The notes beneath the pieces were generated by a model. It did not search any database, was not told where the DNA came from, and was given only the letters and a program-made list of their open reading frames with translations. A DNA stretch of 64,000 bases from Arachnopeziza araneosa (taxonomy: Eukaryota; Ascomycota; Leotiomycetes; Helotiales; Arachnopezizaceae): positions 1 to 64,000 of the forward strand of contig QYAI01000060.1 in the NCBI GenBank assembly GCA_003988855.1, in the 5' to 3' direction. Shown here piece by piece: positions 1-10,844 of the stretch (position 1 is its first letter; each line of letters starts with the position of its first letter). The translations under genes and the position numbers were made by a program.

Positions 1-223
1 GCTAGTCAAGAGGCATATGGGAGTGCGTTGATAGTCTGAGTATATTCGGTTCATAGGCTAGCTACGAAGGAAAAGAAGAATATGAGGAAAGAAAAACTAT
101 ATTAGTGAGGTGTGCCTTATCTACAACAGGCTTCTCTCTGGCCCTAGTCCGAATAGACTCTGAATTTACCCCTTATTCTCCACTCTTCGGTAATGAGGTC
201 CTGTCTGCCCGTGCCGTCTACGC

Positions 224-499
224 GTGACATTCGGTTCACGTGATATCCTTCTCATCACAGCTAGAAAAGCAGCAGCTACTGAATTAGCTGTACCAAAGCC
301 AGCTGCTGTTCAGCTTCGAAAAGAACTCCAAAAAGAGGTTCCAGAGACTATTGCTAAGCTACCTAAAAAGGCTCGAAAAGATCCAGCTAAGGTAGCAGAG
401 CAAATTAGTAGTAGAACTCAAGAGAGGGGTGTCGTATTTGGGAACCTTACTTCAAGCGGTCGTGTTCGAAAATTGACAGCTAAAGCTCAAAATCTATAG
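224..499 (+). CDS. Doubtful Lys/Ala-rich ORF, 91 residues
   Basis: An open frame of 91 codons with a basic, Lys/Ala-rich composition. The stretch around residues 13-65 is free of aromatic residues and could form helices. A CATCACAG at 250-257 could be an intron acceptor, so the frame may be a 3' exon fragment of something longer. No family is recognised. Its position inside repeat-derived DNA argues for a remnant rather than a working gene. Confidence 0.2.
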   Translation: MTFGSRDILLITARKAAATELAVPKPAAVQLRKELQKEVPETIAKLPKKARKDPAKVAEQISSRTQERGVVFGNLTSSGRVRKLTAKAQNL

Positions 500-681
500 T
501 TTTGTAGTCGTCCTCTAGTAATTTTGGTATATTTTATTACATATATATATATTCTTAGAGTAAATTTCAGAGCATTGGTGGATTTATCCTAATTCCTAAA
601 CCTCGTCTTGATCCAAAACACGATTTTCTTGGGTGTGCACGTGATAGGTCTGTGCATATGGTAGGGAACACGATTACTAAG

Positions 682-719
682 CGACCCTGGGACGAAGAAG
701 AAAAAAGTTGCGCTCGACT
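682..719 (+). repeat. Dispersed repeat word, copy A
   Basis: This 38-bp stretch matches 6226-6263 in the same orientation. The five differences are all transitions (C to T or G to A), and the copy at 6226 always has the T or A. Similarity stops sharply after both copies. It looks like one end of a dispersed repeat family. Confidence 0.5.
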
Positions 720-1471
720 ACCACCAAAGTCAGACTCAACTTTTCTTTTCGCTCGTTCCGTTTTAGTATTTGGACGTGAGCAGCTGCTGCTTTAACCTGA
801 GCTGAGGGTGAGCATTCCTGAGCTCGGCCTCAGCAACCTGAGCACACGGCAGAGTCAGCCTGAGCATGCACTGAGAAGTCATTCTAGCTCCCACAGGGGC
901 TCGTTCTGGCCCCTTTGATGCTCGGTTACGCTTTCCTCATCTTGTCTCTAAGCACGGATCCTATTTTGGCTCCCTTGCTTGCTACCGAGATTCTCCCGGA
1001 ACCATTTTTAGATTTACACTCACTTCTTACACGTGATAAGTAGGCTAGCCTCATCATTCCACAACGTCTCATTAAAGTCTATGTTTAGCACTATACTTTC
1101 CTCGCGTGTTTCTTTCTTCTTGTCTCCTTCTCTCCTAGTTTTTATTCTGCATGAAGTAGGTATGGGCCAAAGTACACCGACGAGTTCAATTTATGTGCTC
1201 TTCCTAAACGGGAAGGGACTTATCCCAGTTCTATCTCAGCGGCTAGTTGAATAACTGCGGCGTATGATTGGGAAGCTAGCACGCCGGTTGATGATCATGA
1301 GATTCATCCAGCTGCGAGACTACCCTACCAAAGGGATACACTGAGGGTCAGGAGGTGATCATCGAATTGGCGAGACTGAGAAAAGGGAGATCGCTGGCAG
1401 CATATCCACTGTTCGTGACATTACTTAGCAGTGATACCGTGTTCAGGGAGGAGTCGCACCAATGTCAAGTA

Positions 1472-1796
1472 GTACTGGGAGATTCCATGTAAATCCTAGC
1501 AGTCCAGGTTCGTGCCAGCACCGGAACAAAAAGTAGAAGGGTCAGCTGTTAAAGGCGCAGGACGCGGCATTTCCGTTGCATAAATCCCCATCCTTGTTTG
1601 ACCCCAACCCAGCTGATCCTGCACCCTTTTGTCACTGAACTGTGCCGCTGGTGTGATTCTGCCTTGCTGGGTTTACATGAATCTCCCAGTACTACAGGTC
1701 CTTATTGTAACTCCTTGGATACGGCATCGATACTGCATGAATCTTACACTAACACTTAGTGGGCACTGGGAGAGCGAGGCAGAATTACACCAGCGG
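1472..1796. repeat. Nested imperfect inverted repeats
   Basis: Two overlapping inverted pairs are visible. Positions 1472-1502 pair with 1664-1692 (about 27 of 31 positions, with small gaps). Positions 1645-1668 pair with 1773-1796 (about 22 of 24). A shorter pair, 1683-1690 with 1765-1772, continues the second stem. The arrangement resembles decayed foldback or MITE-like elements. No coding frame runs across it. Confidence 0.45.
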
Positions 1797-2283
1797 GAAG
1801 TTTACTGTTAAATGGGATGGAAAGGTTTAGAATATACCAGAGTTGTGGCTCTACCTACGCCCAGCTACCCCATCTCTTCGTATCAAGTGAGTAACCTGAG
1901 CCTTAATATAATCCCTTCCTCGATACAATCTCGCTGCTGCATGAACCTGACTATGGTCAGCAGCGCCAGCCGTTCTAGACCCACTCCATCTAGCCTAGCT
2001 GATCCCTCTTAGTCGGTCAGTCAATCCGCAAAAGGCATGCTCAAAGCAGATTAATGCACTGGATTTTAACAGCGCTTAGCTGAACTCCTTTGAACAAGAC
2101 GATAATCTGCCCACCCGAAGGTATTCCGGAAGAGGGGCTGCGGTAGTGCTCAGCTCGTGTTGCCACTTAGCACAAGTCGAGTTAGTCTGCGTAAAGAGTT
2201 GCCCTGGTGAAAGGGCTTGGGTTGGTCTACAGGAGCGGGATCTGCCTCTGAGTTGTGCAGTAGCCCAGAACTCTTCAAACTAG

Positions 2284-2667
2284 CTTGATCTGCGACGAAG
2301 GTTCGCAGAGCACCACATCGGAATCCTCGACGAATTACCTGGCGTCTCTATCAAGTACAGAGATCTAACCAAGTCCATCCGGAATTTAGCCATTCCAAGT
2401 TTTAGATGGATTACTACCAGTATCCGCCTCGCAAACTGCTTCCATGGCGTAATCTCTCCTTTTTTGGAATTGTGCGTTAACACTGGGCCTCATCTGAAAA
2501 CTCTCGTAGTTCTCCCTCGAATATCGGCACCGTATAGGAATTCTACAAAAACCCCTTGTTGCGCTTTCCTCCTAAACTGGCCTTCTGATTGGAGAAAGCT
2601 TGCCTTGGAAATGGTAATGGAAATGGTGATGGAAATGGTGAGGGAGCCTCGCGCTGCTCTAGCTTGA
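2284..2667 (+). pseudogene. Decayed ORF, unknown protein fragment
   Basis: A frame of 127 codons is open from just after an in-frame TAG at 2281 to 2667 but has no ATG near its start. The first 90 codons read like real protein, with regularly spaced Leu/Ile and a PHLKTLVVLP stretch that resembles leucine-rich or F-box proteins; that resemblance is weak. The 3' end runs into a short tandem repeat (2607-2644, GGAAATGGT-like units coding EMVM). Its position between repeats suggests a remnant. Confidence 0.25.
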
Positions 2668-2817
2668 AAATCACCATGATAATGTGAGATCCGCGGATAA
2701 GTTAACCAGTATGGGTCTTTTCGAGATGGCTATAGTAAAGCCTAGATGTCTCCTTGCTTATTGATTGGCAAGGTTAACAGTTTGAGTAGTGATGCCTGAG
2801 GCAAAATACGACAGCTA

Positions 2818-3473
2818 CGGAAAGCCGTAAGGTAGCAAAGGATCAGCCAGGTCGAGGTCGAGGTCGAGATCGCCCCGCGCATATGCCCACCTACCGACTT
2901 TGGCTTTAATACTAAGGTAAACCAAATTTCCTCTATAGGAAATATAAAAGAGAATCTTGCGACAAAATCTACGTTCTTACTTTTCTATCTAAAGTGGTAC
3001 TTGTAGTTAATTCTATAGAGTAGAAATCCGGATTCTCGAGTATTTCGATTTTTGATTTTCTTCGCTTAAAACATCTTCGAGCTGCATCTTCGAGCCTTGC
3101 GAGTCCTATCCTCGCTACAGGGCATGTACCCTAAAATTATAGGCCCTTACTCCCTAAATTATAGTGATCTATCCCTATAACTTAGGCTTTGCCTAAGCCT
3201 AAGCTCTCGTCCCTTGCCTTCTCCTCGCCTACCTCGCCTCCCCTTTGCCTATACGTTTAATCTTACCTTTATTAAGTAAGTAAAAGCTCTATTCTTAAGT
3301 CTAGTATAAATTATTTATATGCGCATATACTTGGATAGCTATAATATAGGAGAAAGTGGGCAAAAAGCGGGTTTTAGACAAAAATGGCTTTTTTTTAATG
3401 GGGTGCGGGGCTAAAGTTGAGCCTCGACCTCGACCTCGACCTTGCTGATCCTTTGCTACCTTACGGCTTTCCG
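2818..3473. mobile_element. Element with ~53-bp terminal inverted repeats
   Basis: Positions 2818-2870 are the near-perfect reverse complement of 3421-3473: about 50 of 53 positions match, including the outer CGGAAAGCCGTAAGG and the inner GTCGAGGTCGAGGTCGAG. The 550-bp interior is AT-rich and codes for nothing. The size and structure fit a non-autonomous TIR element (MITE-like). No clear target-site duplication is seen directly outside the repeats, so the true ends may be slightly different. Confidence 0.6.
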
Positions 3474-3863
3474 CATGTAGGGCGTGGCGGTGGCAGTGCA
3501 ATCGTTACTTATCTTTGGACCGAAGTTAAGCCGGAGTTTGTGAAGCGTTTCGCCGTGAATGAAGCGGCCCACAACCGTGATCAATCGCCCCAGTGCCATT
3601 TGATAGACTTGTTGCAATTACATGTGATGTTATAAGCGAGAGCCAAACGCGAGAGTCTCACAGGAGTAACTATTGCTGTGCGTCTACTTTAATCTTGATA
3701 AGAGAGGAGGTTTCTATGAAAAATCGAAGAGTACGTTAATTCTTGGCAATCCTTCGGATAGAATGGACGGTGGGCTCGGAGTCCTACTTTGTGACAAATG
3801 GTGAGGTCTAATGAAGACAAATAGTACTCCCTGCACGGTTGGGCTGACAGCGTTTAACGGAGT

Positions 3864-5879
3864 ATGGAGCTTTATCAATATTTTGCCCTTCACCCTCGCC
3901 ACCATGACAAGACGGATGGAACGTCGATAGCCGCCGACCATTCGCGAATCCGCATCATTCGACTTCTTCCCGGACTTAGTGATGCCCAACTCCACTGCAT
4001 CATTGAGCACATCGAACTTTGCGATGACGAGAAGCGGCAGAAAGGCCGCCACCTCGACAATGGGGGCGTGCGCTTCGATGCGCTCTCTTATGCTTGGGGC
4101 AACGCTACCGTCTCTCCCGAGCAGTTGATCTGCGAAGAGACCGTCGGCGTCATCGATAAAAGCTGGCCTTGCAACTGCGATATTCCGCGGGGGAAAGGTT
4201 TTCTACAAATCGGTGTAAATCTTGCTCAGGCGCTGCGCGCTCTGAGGGACAAGAAACATCCTCGAAATCTTTGGGTCGATGCTGTTTGTATCGATCAAAG
4301 CTACGACCCAGAGAAGCTGCAGCAAATTCAGATCATGGGCCGCCTTTATAGCCAGGCTAGCGTGGTTCGAGCTTGGCTTGGACCTGAACGCGACGCGAAG
4401 CTGGTGTTTGATTACATGCGTCACGCTGGAAACACCTTTTCGCGGCCAAACAAGGAGCTGGTACTGGAGGTAATGCGGGACAAGCTCGATCCCGTATATC
4501 TCACTCTTCGAGCATTCTTCTCAAGGCCATATTTTCACAGACGGTGGATTATTCAGGAAGTGGCTCTGGCCTCCGATGTCATTTGTCAGAGCGGAAGTCT
4601 TGAGTTGTCTTGGGACGCTCTCAGCCAGGCTGTATCAAATGTCAGACTTGACGAGATTCTAAGAGAGAGGCAAGGAATGTCATTAGCTTTCAGCGACATG
4701 GAGGATGTCCTCACCACAATCGAGGCTCTACGGTCCAATATGGATTCCCAACTTCGCAACCCGGTAGAGGGGATGATGGTATTTCGTCACTCCAAGTGTT
4801 TCGATGATAGAGACCGTGTACTTGCTCTGATTGGGTATTTCTCTCACTTGTGGGCTTCCCCAGAGCATATCAAACCCCAGATCGATGATGCTGGCTCCGT
4901 GTCGAACTCTCTACATTCCGCATACACCTTCCTGTCTCGATGGCAGTTGAAGTTTCAAACTCAGCGCCTCGACGACACCAACACCGACAGCACACCTGCG
5001 ATTCTCGATTTATTCTCGATTGCGTGCGTTACTCGCTCCTTCTCCGGTAAGCATGTTGTTTCGGATCTACCATCGTGGGTGCCAGACTGGCGATTCACGG
5101 AATTTGAGTACGATCAGTACTCATGGTCGACACGGCTCGAAGCTCGTTATGGGGCGTCATTGCAGCTCTTCTCCAACGGCGAGAGAAGAGTTAAATGGCC
5201 AGTCATCAAAGACCCAGACCATCAGGGCCATCTGAATACGCCCGTCCAGTTGATCGACTATATAGACACCGTGATCCTGCTGAGGCCCACCTCTTCAACA
5301 AAAGATCCTCAAAACAAACCCAACAACGACGACGACAACAACAATAGCGGCGTCTTCCAGAGTATTAAATCGTTCCAAACCGTCTGCTCCTTCCTCCGCA
5401 AAGAAGCCTACCACACCGACCAAGTCTGCCGGTCCTGCCGCATCTTCCGAATACCAGTCCGACAACGCACTAGGAACATCGATGTAGTCGACCTCCTCAC
5501 TGCCCACCTCTACCGTATCCATGCGGAGTTTCGAGGCTCAAATGTCAAGGAAGATCAGCCGAGGCAAGCCCTCGCCTATCTTCAGAATCCATGGTCTGAG
5601 TCCGAGGCCCTTGACCTGAGACAGAAACGCATCGCACAATTCCTGCGGGGCAGGTGCGTGTTTGTGTCGAGAGGTGGACACGCTGGAGTTGCAAATCTGC
5701 GTGTTCGCCCCGGAGATAGGCTTGTCAGCGTTACTCGCGGAGAGCCCGACTTCGTGCTGAGATTCAATGTGCAAAACTGTTCTGAAACAGGACTTCAAGT
5801 TGCGGAGCTGATTAGCGATACTAGTACTCTTAATATCGTTGATCCTGATTCTCCATGCACAATTGTGTGCCTCGCTTAG
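3864..5879 (+). CDS. HET-domain protein (heterokaryon incompatibility family)
   Basis: A 671-residue, apparently intronless protein with a clear HET domain in its N-terminal half. The family blocks are in order: FDALSYAWG (about residue 71), LWVDAVCIDQ (about 136-145), a QIQIMGRLYSQA stretch ending in AWLG, and RRWIIQEVALAS (about 225-236). A WVPDW motif follows near residue 405, typical of the region after the HET domain. The C-terminal ~80 residues (GRCVFVSRGG onward, then GDRLVS) are the segment seen at the end of many fungal HET proteins. Members of the family trigger or modulate cell death after fusion of incompatible hyphae; the role of this copy is unknown. The next gene is a broken HET gene, so this is a small HET cluster. 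The ATG at 3864 gives a normal-length product. Confidence 0.9.
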   Translation: MELYQYFALHPRHHDKTDGTSIAADHSRIRIIRLLPGLSDAQLHCIIEHIELCDDEKRQKGRHLDNGGVRFDALSYAWGNATVSPEQLICEETVGVIDKSWPCNCDIPRGKGFLQIGVNLAQALRALRDKKHPRNLWVDAVCIDQSYDPEKLQQIQIMGRLYSQASVVRAWLGPERDAKLVFDYMRHAGNTFSRPNKELVLEVMRDKLDPVYLTLRAFFSRPYFHRRWIIQEVALASDVICQSGSLELSWDALSQAVSNVRLDEILRERQGMSLAFSDMEDVLTTIEALRSNMDSQLRNPVEGMMVFRHSKCFDDRDRVLALIGYFSHLWASPEHIKPQIDDAGSVSNSLHSAYTFLSRWQLKFQTQRLDDTNTDSTPAILDLFSIACVTRSFSGKHVVSDLPSWVPDWRFTEFEYDQYSWSTRLEARYGASLQLFSNGERRVKWPVIKDPDHQGHLNTPVQLIDYIDTVILLRPTSSTKDPQNKPNNDDDNNNSGVFQSIKSFQTVCSFLRKEAYHTDQVCRSCRIFRIPVRQRTRNIDVVDLLTAHLYRIHAEFRGSNVKEDQPRQALAYLQNPWSESEALDLRQKRIAQFLRGRCVFVSRGGHAGVANLRVRPGDRLVSVTRGEPDFVLRFNVQNCSETGLQVAELISDTSTLNIVDPDSPCTIVCLA

Positions 5880-6215
5880 CTAAATAATAACCATTACCAG
5901 CGGATAATTGTTTAAGTTAATCCACCAGGTCTGTCGACCACGTCGATATTCACACCAATAGGAACAATTCAGACGCACGTGTCTAGTAATTGAGTCATTC
6001 ATAAGATATTATGGCCAAATCTTGACAAAAATGATGTGAAAAAGCCCTAGTCTATATCTAGCCTAGATAGAGACTAATTACGCGAGTGAGAAATAGGTAC
6101 CTCTCAAGGGCAGCTCAGGGGCAGCTCAGGTTGCTCAGGTTGCTCAGGTTGCTCAGGTGAGCTGGGTGAGGAGAGGGTGAGCCGAGGGTGATTAGCGCCT
6201 GAGTAGAAGCGGCGA
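5880..6215. other. Intergenic, repeat-containing
   Basis: No coding frame. The 3' part (6109-6165) is a tandem array of GCAGCTCAGG and TTGCTCAGG units that runs into the dispersed repeat ending near 6263. Confidence 0.5.
6109..6165 (+). repeat. Short tandem repeat, (TTGCTCAGG)n-like
   Basis: Two GGCAGCTCAG-type units followed by three exact TTGCTCAGG units and degenerate continuations. The same word in inverted form (CCTGAGC) is scattered at 780-870, which links this array to the repeat family at the left end of the window. Confidence 0.6.
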
Positions 6216-6225
6216 GCTGACTAAC

Positions 6226-6263
6226 CGACCTTGGGACGAAGAAAAAAAAAGTTGTGTTCAACT
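6226..6263 (+). repeat. Dispersed repeat word, copy B
   Basis: Matches 682-719 with five transition-only differences, this copy being the more AT-rich. The truncated HET reading frame begins to look like HET protein immediately after it, so the repeat end coincides with the gene break. Confidence 0.5.
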
Positions 6264-7147
6264 GCTAATGTAGTAGACGAAAATTTAAACAATACATACG
6301 AAGCATTCTATCACCAGGACAAGAATTGGCTGATTGATATTAGACAATCCCCTGACTCATTCTACAACATTTGGCAGCGTATTGTCGAGAACTTTACCTT
6401 CTGCGGGCTGACAAAAGAAGAAGACAAGTTCGTCGCGATATCTGGATTAGTCAATGCTATTCAGCCCATCTTAAAAGACAAATACATTTGTGGGCTCTGG
6501 CAGAGCAGAATTATTCACGGTTTGCTTTGGTATATTGATGAACAAAAACAGGAGGACGGTACAGCTGCATTTAGGCCAGCAAGGTATAGAGGTAAGGATT
6601 GATGGCAATTTTTGCTCAGACTAAGATTCCAATTTAACTGTAATTAGCCCCATCGTGGTCTTGGGCCTCTGTTGAGGGACGAGTGCTATACAAACTCTTC
6701 TTCGAACCACCGACGCCTCTAATTCAAATATCAAAGATAGAAGTTGTCCCTCTTGGTGAAAATCCATCGGGACAAATTACTCGGGCTTCCATGGTAATAT
6801 CTGGGGCTCCCAGATCATTCCCTAAACTGTCCCTGGAACAAATTTCTTCCTTGGTCAACCATGAGCGGTGGACATCAGATTCTCATATCTACCTCAACAC
6901 TCCAGAGGAAGTCGTGGATGATAGTCTTGTATTGCCTGTTGCTTATGACAGCATGGCGTGTGACACTGTAAGAGCGCTGTTGCTGCAGCCGACAGAGACC
7001 CCTGGAAGTTATCACAGAATTGGTGTTCTTCAGCAGAGCGATATCCGAGACCATGTCCCGACACTAGAGTGGGATTTTGAAAACAACAAATGGGCTGTGG
7101 AGAGTGAAACTTTGAGCAACACTCCAAAGATTATTGAGCAGGTATAA
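6264..7147 (+). pseudogene. 5'-truncated HET-domain gene
   Basis: Two exons, about 6264-6591 and 6648-7147, are joined by a 56-bp intron (6592-6647; GTAAGG donor, TTAG acceptor). Splicing gives RYR-APSWSWASVEG, the hallmark motif of the C-terminal half of long fungal HET proteins. Upstream are the usual blocks: a W-x6-FTFCGLT stretch, EEDKFVAISGLV and YICGLWQSRIIHGLLW. The whole HET domain proper (SYxWG, VDxxCIDQ, RxWxxQE) is missing. No upstream exon is visible in 5880-6260; instead there are repeats. An open frame does continue back to a TTG at 6231, but no ATG is present. The remaining ~275 codons contain no stops, so the break is fairly recent or the remnant is still expressed. Best read as a HET gene cut by a repeat. 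Confidence 0.7.
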
Positions 7148-7246
7148 GAGAAAGAAGAGAACTTGGAGTACATTCAATCTCAATCTTGTCTTTCCAAAAC
7201 GCCTCTTCAGGTGTAATGAAAGCCCTTGAGTATCTTTATATAAATC

Positions 7247-9234
7247 TCAAATAGTAATGTAATAATATCTTGTCCCTGAATCATATTCCAAAATGACCTC
7301 TCGATCCATTATCTCCATATCAATCACAAGCTGCTGCCAGAGACTTAACTCATAAGCTTCAGCCATCAAAGCTGGCTTCACTAAAGCGCAAAGATACTGG
7401 GATCCACTCTTAGTGCTGCTGGATATGACATCGGTACTCTTAACCTTTGACGGATTTATAACATTTCCAAGCGCGTCTTTGATGGGCACCTGAACAGCCT
7501 CAAAAAGGCATAGTACTACGGCCAGTTTCAAACCGTCTGGTGTATTGAGAAAAAATTCGTTTCCAGCCGGAGGCTTCCAGCTTACAACCATGCCTGGACG
7601 AATGCGCTCCTTAAATGGCACTGCCGTGACATGACGACTCAAATCACGGCTTGATGATCTTCCTCCAAGTTTCAATCGACCTAACACACTGCTAGGTTCC
7701 TTAGATTCGTAAACACCCGACGTCGGTGTATTTAAAATCGCGCCATCGTGTTGGGAGTCAATATGTGATTGCCAAAGCTTCGACCGAAAAGCTTTCGCTT
7801 GCTCAATACTAACTCCATGGGTCTTCAGGCATCGATTCTCAATATCTGAGGCTGGCAAGAGGAGGAACTGGGCCCCTGATTCTGTAGGAGCGAGGATGGT
7901 TGCTGAGATCGGGGGAGTTCCTGACTTTATTCAAGTTAGTTATGAAGTTTCCATTTCAGGACAAGAGCAAATGACTCACATTCTTCGCAATCCACTCCCT
8001 TAGCTGCGCATTCGACCAAGCCGCCGGAGCCGCCAAGCTATCTTCCACTAATGTACTCACCGGAACAAATACCCTCAACATCTCAGCATACCTTAACGTA
8101 TTCTTACTTGGTCCTACATCCGCTAGACTCGGATTCAAACAAGCCACTACAACCGTCCTACATTTCCTCCTCTCAGCAGGATCAAAAACATGTTTTAATA
8201 CCTTCGTAAGCGCACTCTGTCTAAACGGCACATGAGGCTTTTTGTTTGATTTCGTGCCTGAGAATTTCAGAGCATCGAATTGAACCTTTCCACGGATGCA
8301 GTCCTTCAGTACTGATAGACTCATATTTATCTCGCGCGTCTCCCGCATACGATCAGCTCCGTGAACGACGATGTCGCGCGCTGCTTCGGAACCGGCGAGG
8401 TCAATCAGATAAAGGAGACCATCTGATTTCGTATCTGAATTATGAATGCGAATGCGGCATATACCATGGGAACGTGATGAAGCGTCATTTTTCGCTGTTT
8501 GGGCTGTTGGCCTGAAGGACACTGCACGCTCGATCAAGCCCATCATTTCGTCTCTGCTTTGTACCAGATGTTCATTTGCTCCTGCTAGTTGCGTCACGCC
8601 GAAAGAATCTTCCAGGATGGAAATCGGATTGCGTAAATTCAATAGGTCATATGCAGAGTTTCCGGCAAGATCGATGATGGTCATGTAGATTTGTCTTCCA
8701 CCCTCACGAGTTTCATCCATCAGGGAACAGGCTACGAGTTGTTCTAACCGGCTGACTGTGAAAGTTTTGCCTGAACCAGTTTGGCCGTAAGTAAAAAGTG
8801 TTCCAATACCGCCGTTCCATGCAAAAGGAATCAAGTTCACTACAAGATCATCGTAGATCTCCTCGGTTGTAGTTTCCTGATTAAAGAGTCTATCAACCTC
8901 GTAGTTGAATGACTAATATGGTTAGTATACCTTATCAAGGAATATAGAAACAACAAAGGAGAGTCCATCGTACCTTGAGTATAGGTCGTCCCCTCGGATG
9001 ATTGTAAAGATCATGAATATCGACCACACCCTGCTGGTTCAAACGTGGAAACACAGCAGAGGGAAAACCTGCATCAATATCTTCGTTAAGCAAAGGTCGA
9101 ATTCTAGCGCTGACAACCATATCAGGACTAGTAGTCTCCGTGACCCCCTTGGATTTTGGCGGTACAGGTTTAAGCTCGAGTGCCGTGACCAGCTTCTCGT
9201 AAAGAGTTGTGTTGTCGCGTAGAAACCGCTCCAT
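7247..9234 (-). CDS. Kinesin motor protein, kinesin-13/KIF24-like
   Basis: Three exons on the minus strand (9234-8974, 8912-7980, 7924-7247) give 623 residues; both introns have good GT/AG and branch sites. The motor domain starts near residue 38 (MVVSARIRPLL). It contains the P-loop GQTGSGKT, switch I NDASSRSH, switch II LIDLAGSE, and an INMSLSVLKDCIRG stretch followed by HVPFRQSALTKVL, the microtubule-binding region. This set is diagnostic of an ATP-driven microtubule motor. The motor sits near the N-terminus after only ~37 residues, and the ~225-residue tail has no evident coiled coil. The loop/helix sequences look closest to the kinesin-13/KIF24 group, which often depolymerises microtubules; this subfamily call is tentative. 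The second intron ends at AAAG so that the frame stays open into the tail exon. Confidence 0.88.
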
Positions 9235-10840
9235 GGTGCAAGATAATCAAGGTTCTTGGATAGAGCCTCAGATAGCAGTAGATTTTCTTGTTAGGTATGA
9301 GAAGAGTTTTTAGGGATTGACATTGAAAAATCTCCTACCAAAAGTGAATTTATTTGGTTCGTAAGATAATCTAAGGTAATTGGCGCTGGTGGGTTTCAAA
9401 AGGAGAGAAGTCTGGGTACAAGTCTGGCTGCCTTGGGTCGGTTAGTCAGCCAATCAGGAAAGGGCAATAATGGTTCTCTGCCATTATTCTGTTGCCACCG
9501 TCTTATTAATTGCGATAATTTTATCTGTCGTCGTTGCTGGATTGGACTACTTATTTCTTATGTGGTTAACAAATGCAAATGTATACTGTTCTCTCGTTTG
9601 TCGCTGTGAGTCTTGAACCTTGATACTCACGGGAGCCAAAACCCCTCCATCAATATTTACCCACGATATATCAAACGCAACTTTAAGGTATAGTGGACGC
9701 TGAGTTCCCCAAAAAATTGAACGCTGATTTTCCCAGCCATAGCTTTATTAATAGACAATCAAATTATCATATCATAGATGGATAACAGTAAAAGCATCTC
9801 GCTTAAATCTTGTCTAAGGCTTTGGTAGGTACCTAGCCATAGATCAGAGGGTACAATCATTTGGTCCATAACGCCATCCACTTATCACTACATCAATCGA
9901 GTTAAGTTGATATCCCTTCTTCATCTGTAAGTTTCGAACATCACGACCTTTGCCAGTTGTACATCTGCGACTCTCATGTTTGCTCTAACTATAGCGAGTA
10001 GCCAAATTCGCCTCATACGAGATCTTTATGCAGGCGGACTTCAAAGGTAGTGTTTCGAGCTGCGGAGTTAGTCTTACGCAGACCTTATCCTGCACCTGGT
10101 GGAAGGTAATTGGATGTTTGGATAGATGGGCGATTGTGGCGTGACTGCGCCTTCAATCTTGGCAAACCCTGTGGACGAGACGCATTTTCCGACTGATGAC
10201 TGCTCAGACTTATCCAATTGTGCTAATTGATAGCGTTTCCAAAATTCAAGCTGGAGAGTTAAGTGCTCATATTGTGGCACCTCCAAAGTTTGAAGAACAG
10301 CTAAGCCCTCTCCTTGCCCAGAAATGTTCATCATCATACAACTTTTCTCAAGAAGAGCGGTGCCTGTTTGTCTATCTTGCTCACTTCTTTATTCCTAGTA
10401 GATAGGAATAATCCCTACCTTCGTTTGAGTCACAAGGCCACCTTCAACCAGTTTCGTTCATATTACTGCAACTTATCAAACCTCATTCCGGTTACATCCT
10501 TTAACATTTTAGTATCCAGCACTGAGTTTCAATCCTTTTTCTGAGAGAGATCGTAAAGGCATTTATGTTTCGTGAGCCTCCTCGATATTGACAGTCTCGA
10601 TGTCTACTCCTTCAAATCTCACACCAGGGTGGGGTACATGTATGTTTAGATCCGCACCGATATTTGTGAAATTCAGCCCTTATCTTTTATCAGGCGGTGG
10701 GGAAGGCTATGCTACAACAGCCTGTGTTGAAGGATACAAGTGCCTAAAAATAAACCAATGTAAGAATCTTCTTCAGACACAAATCAGAATAAGGGATAAA
10801 TTGCATGTAACATGGAATTTACAATAATTTAGGGTACTAT
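9235..10840. other. Intergenic, no gene recognised
   Basis: Only short ORFs are present, with no family resemblance and no convincing splice pattern. At 9436-9450 a 15-bp word (GGTCGGTTAGTCAGC) is the exact reverse complement of 6216-6230, so short repeat ends face each other across the HET remnant and the kinesin gene. Some of the 9.3-9.8 kb stretch is AT-rich and may be decayed repeat. Confidence 0.4.
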
Positions 10841-10844
10841 CAAT

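Larger units (their letters stand above)
1..2283. other. Gene-poor, repeat-derived region
   Basis: No intact gene can be supported here. The region holds short broken ORFs, clusters of CCTGAGC/GCTCAGG-type words (about 780-870), nested inverted repeats (1472-1796) and a 38-bp word at 682-719 that recurs at 6226-6263. Stop codons are frequent in all frames. It reads as decayed transposon or gene debris, but no named element can be assigned. Confidence 0.5.

Noticed and set aside
6216..9450. 15-bp inverted words flanking the HET remnant and kinesin as ends of a large transposon
   Set aside because: A 15-bp match is not rare by chance in 64 kb, the flanks beyond it do not match, and no transposase lies between.
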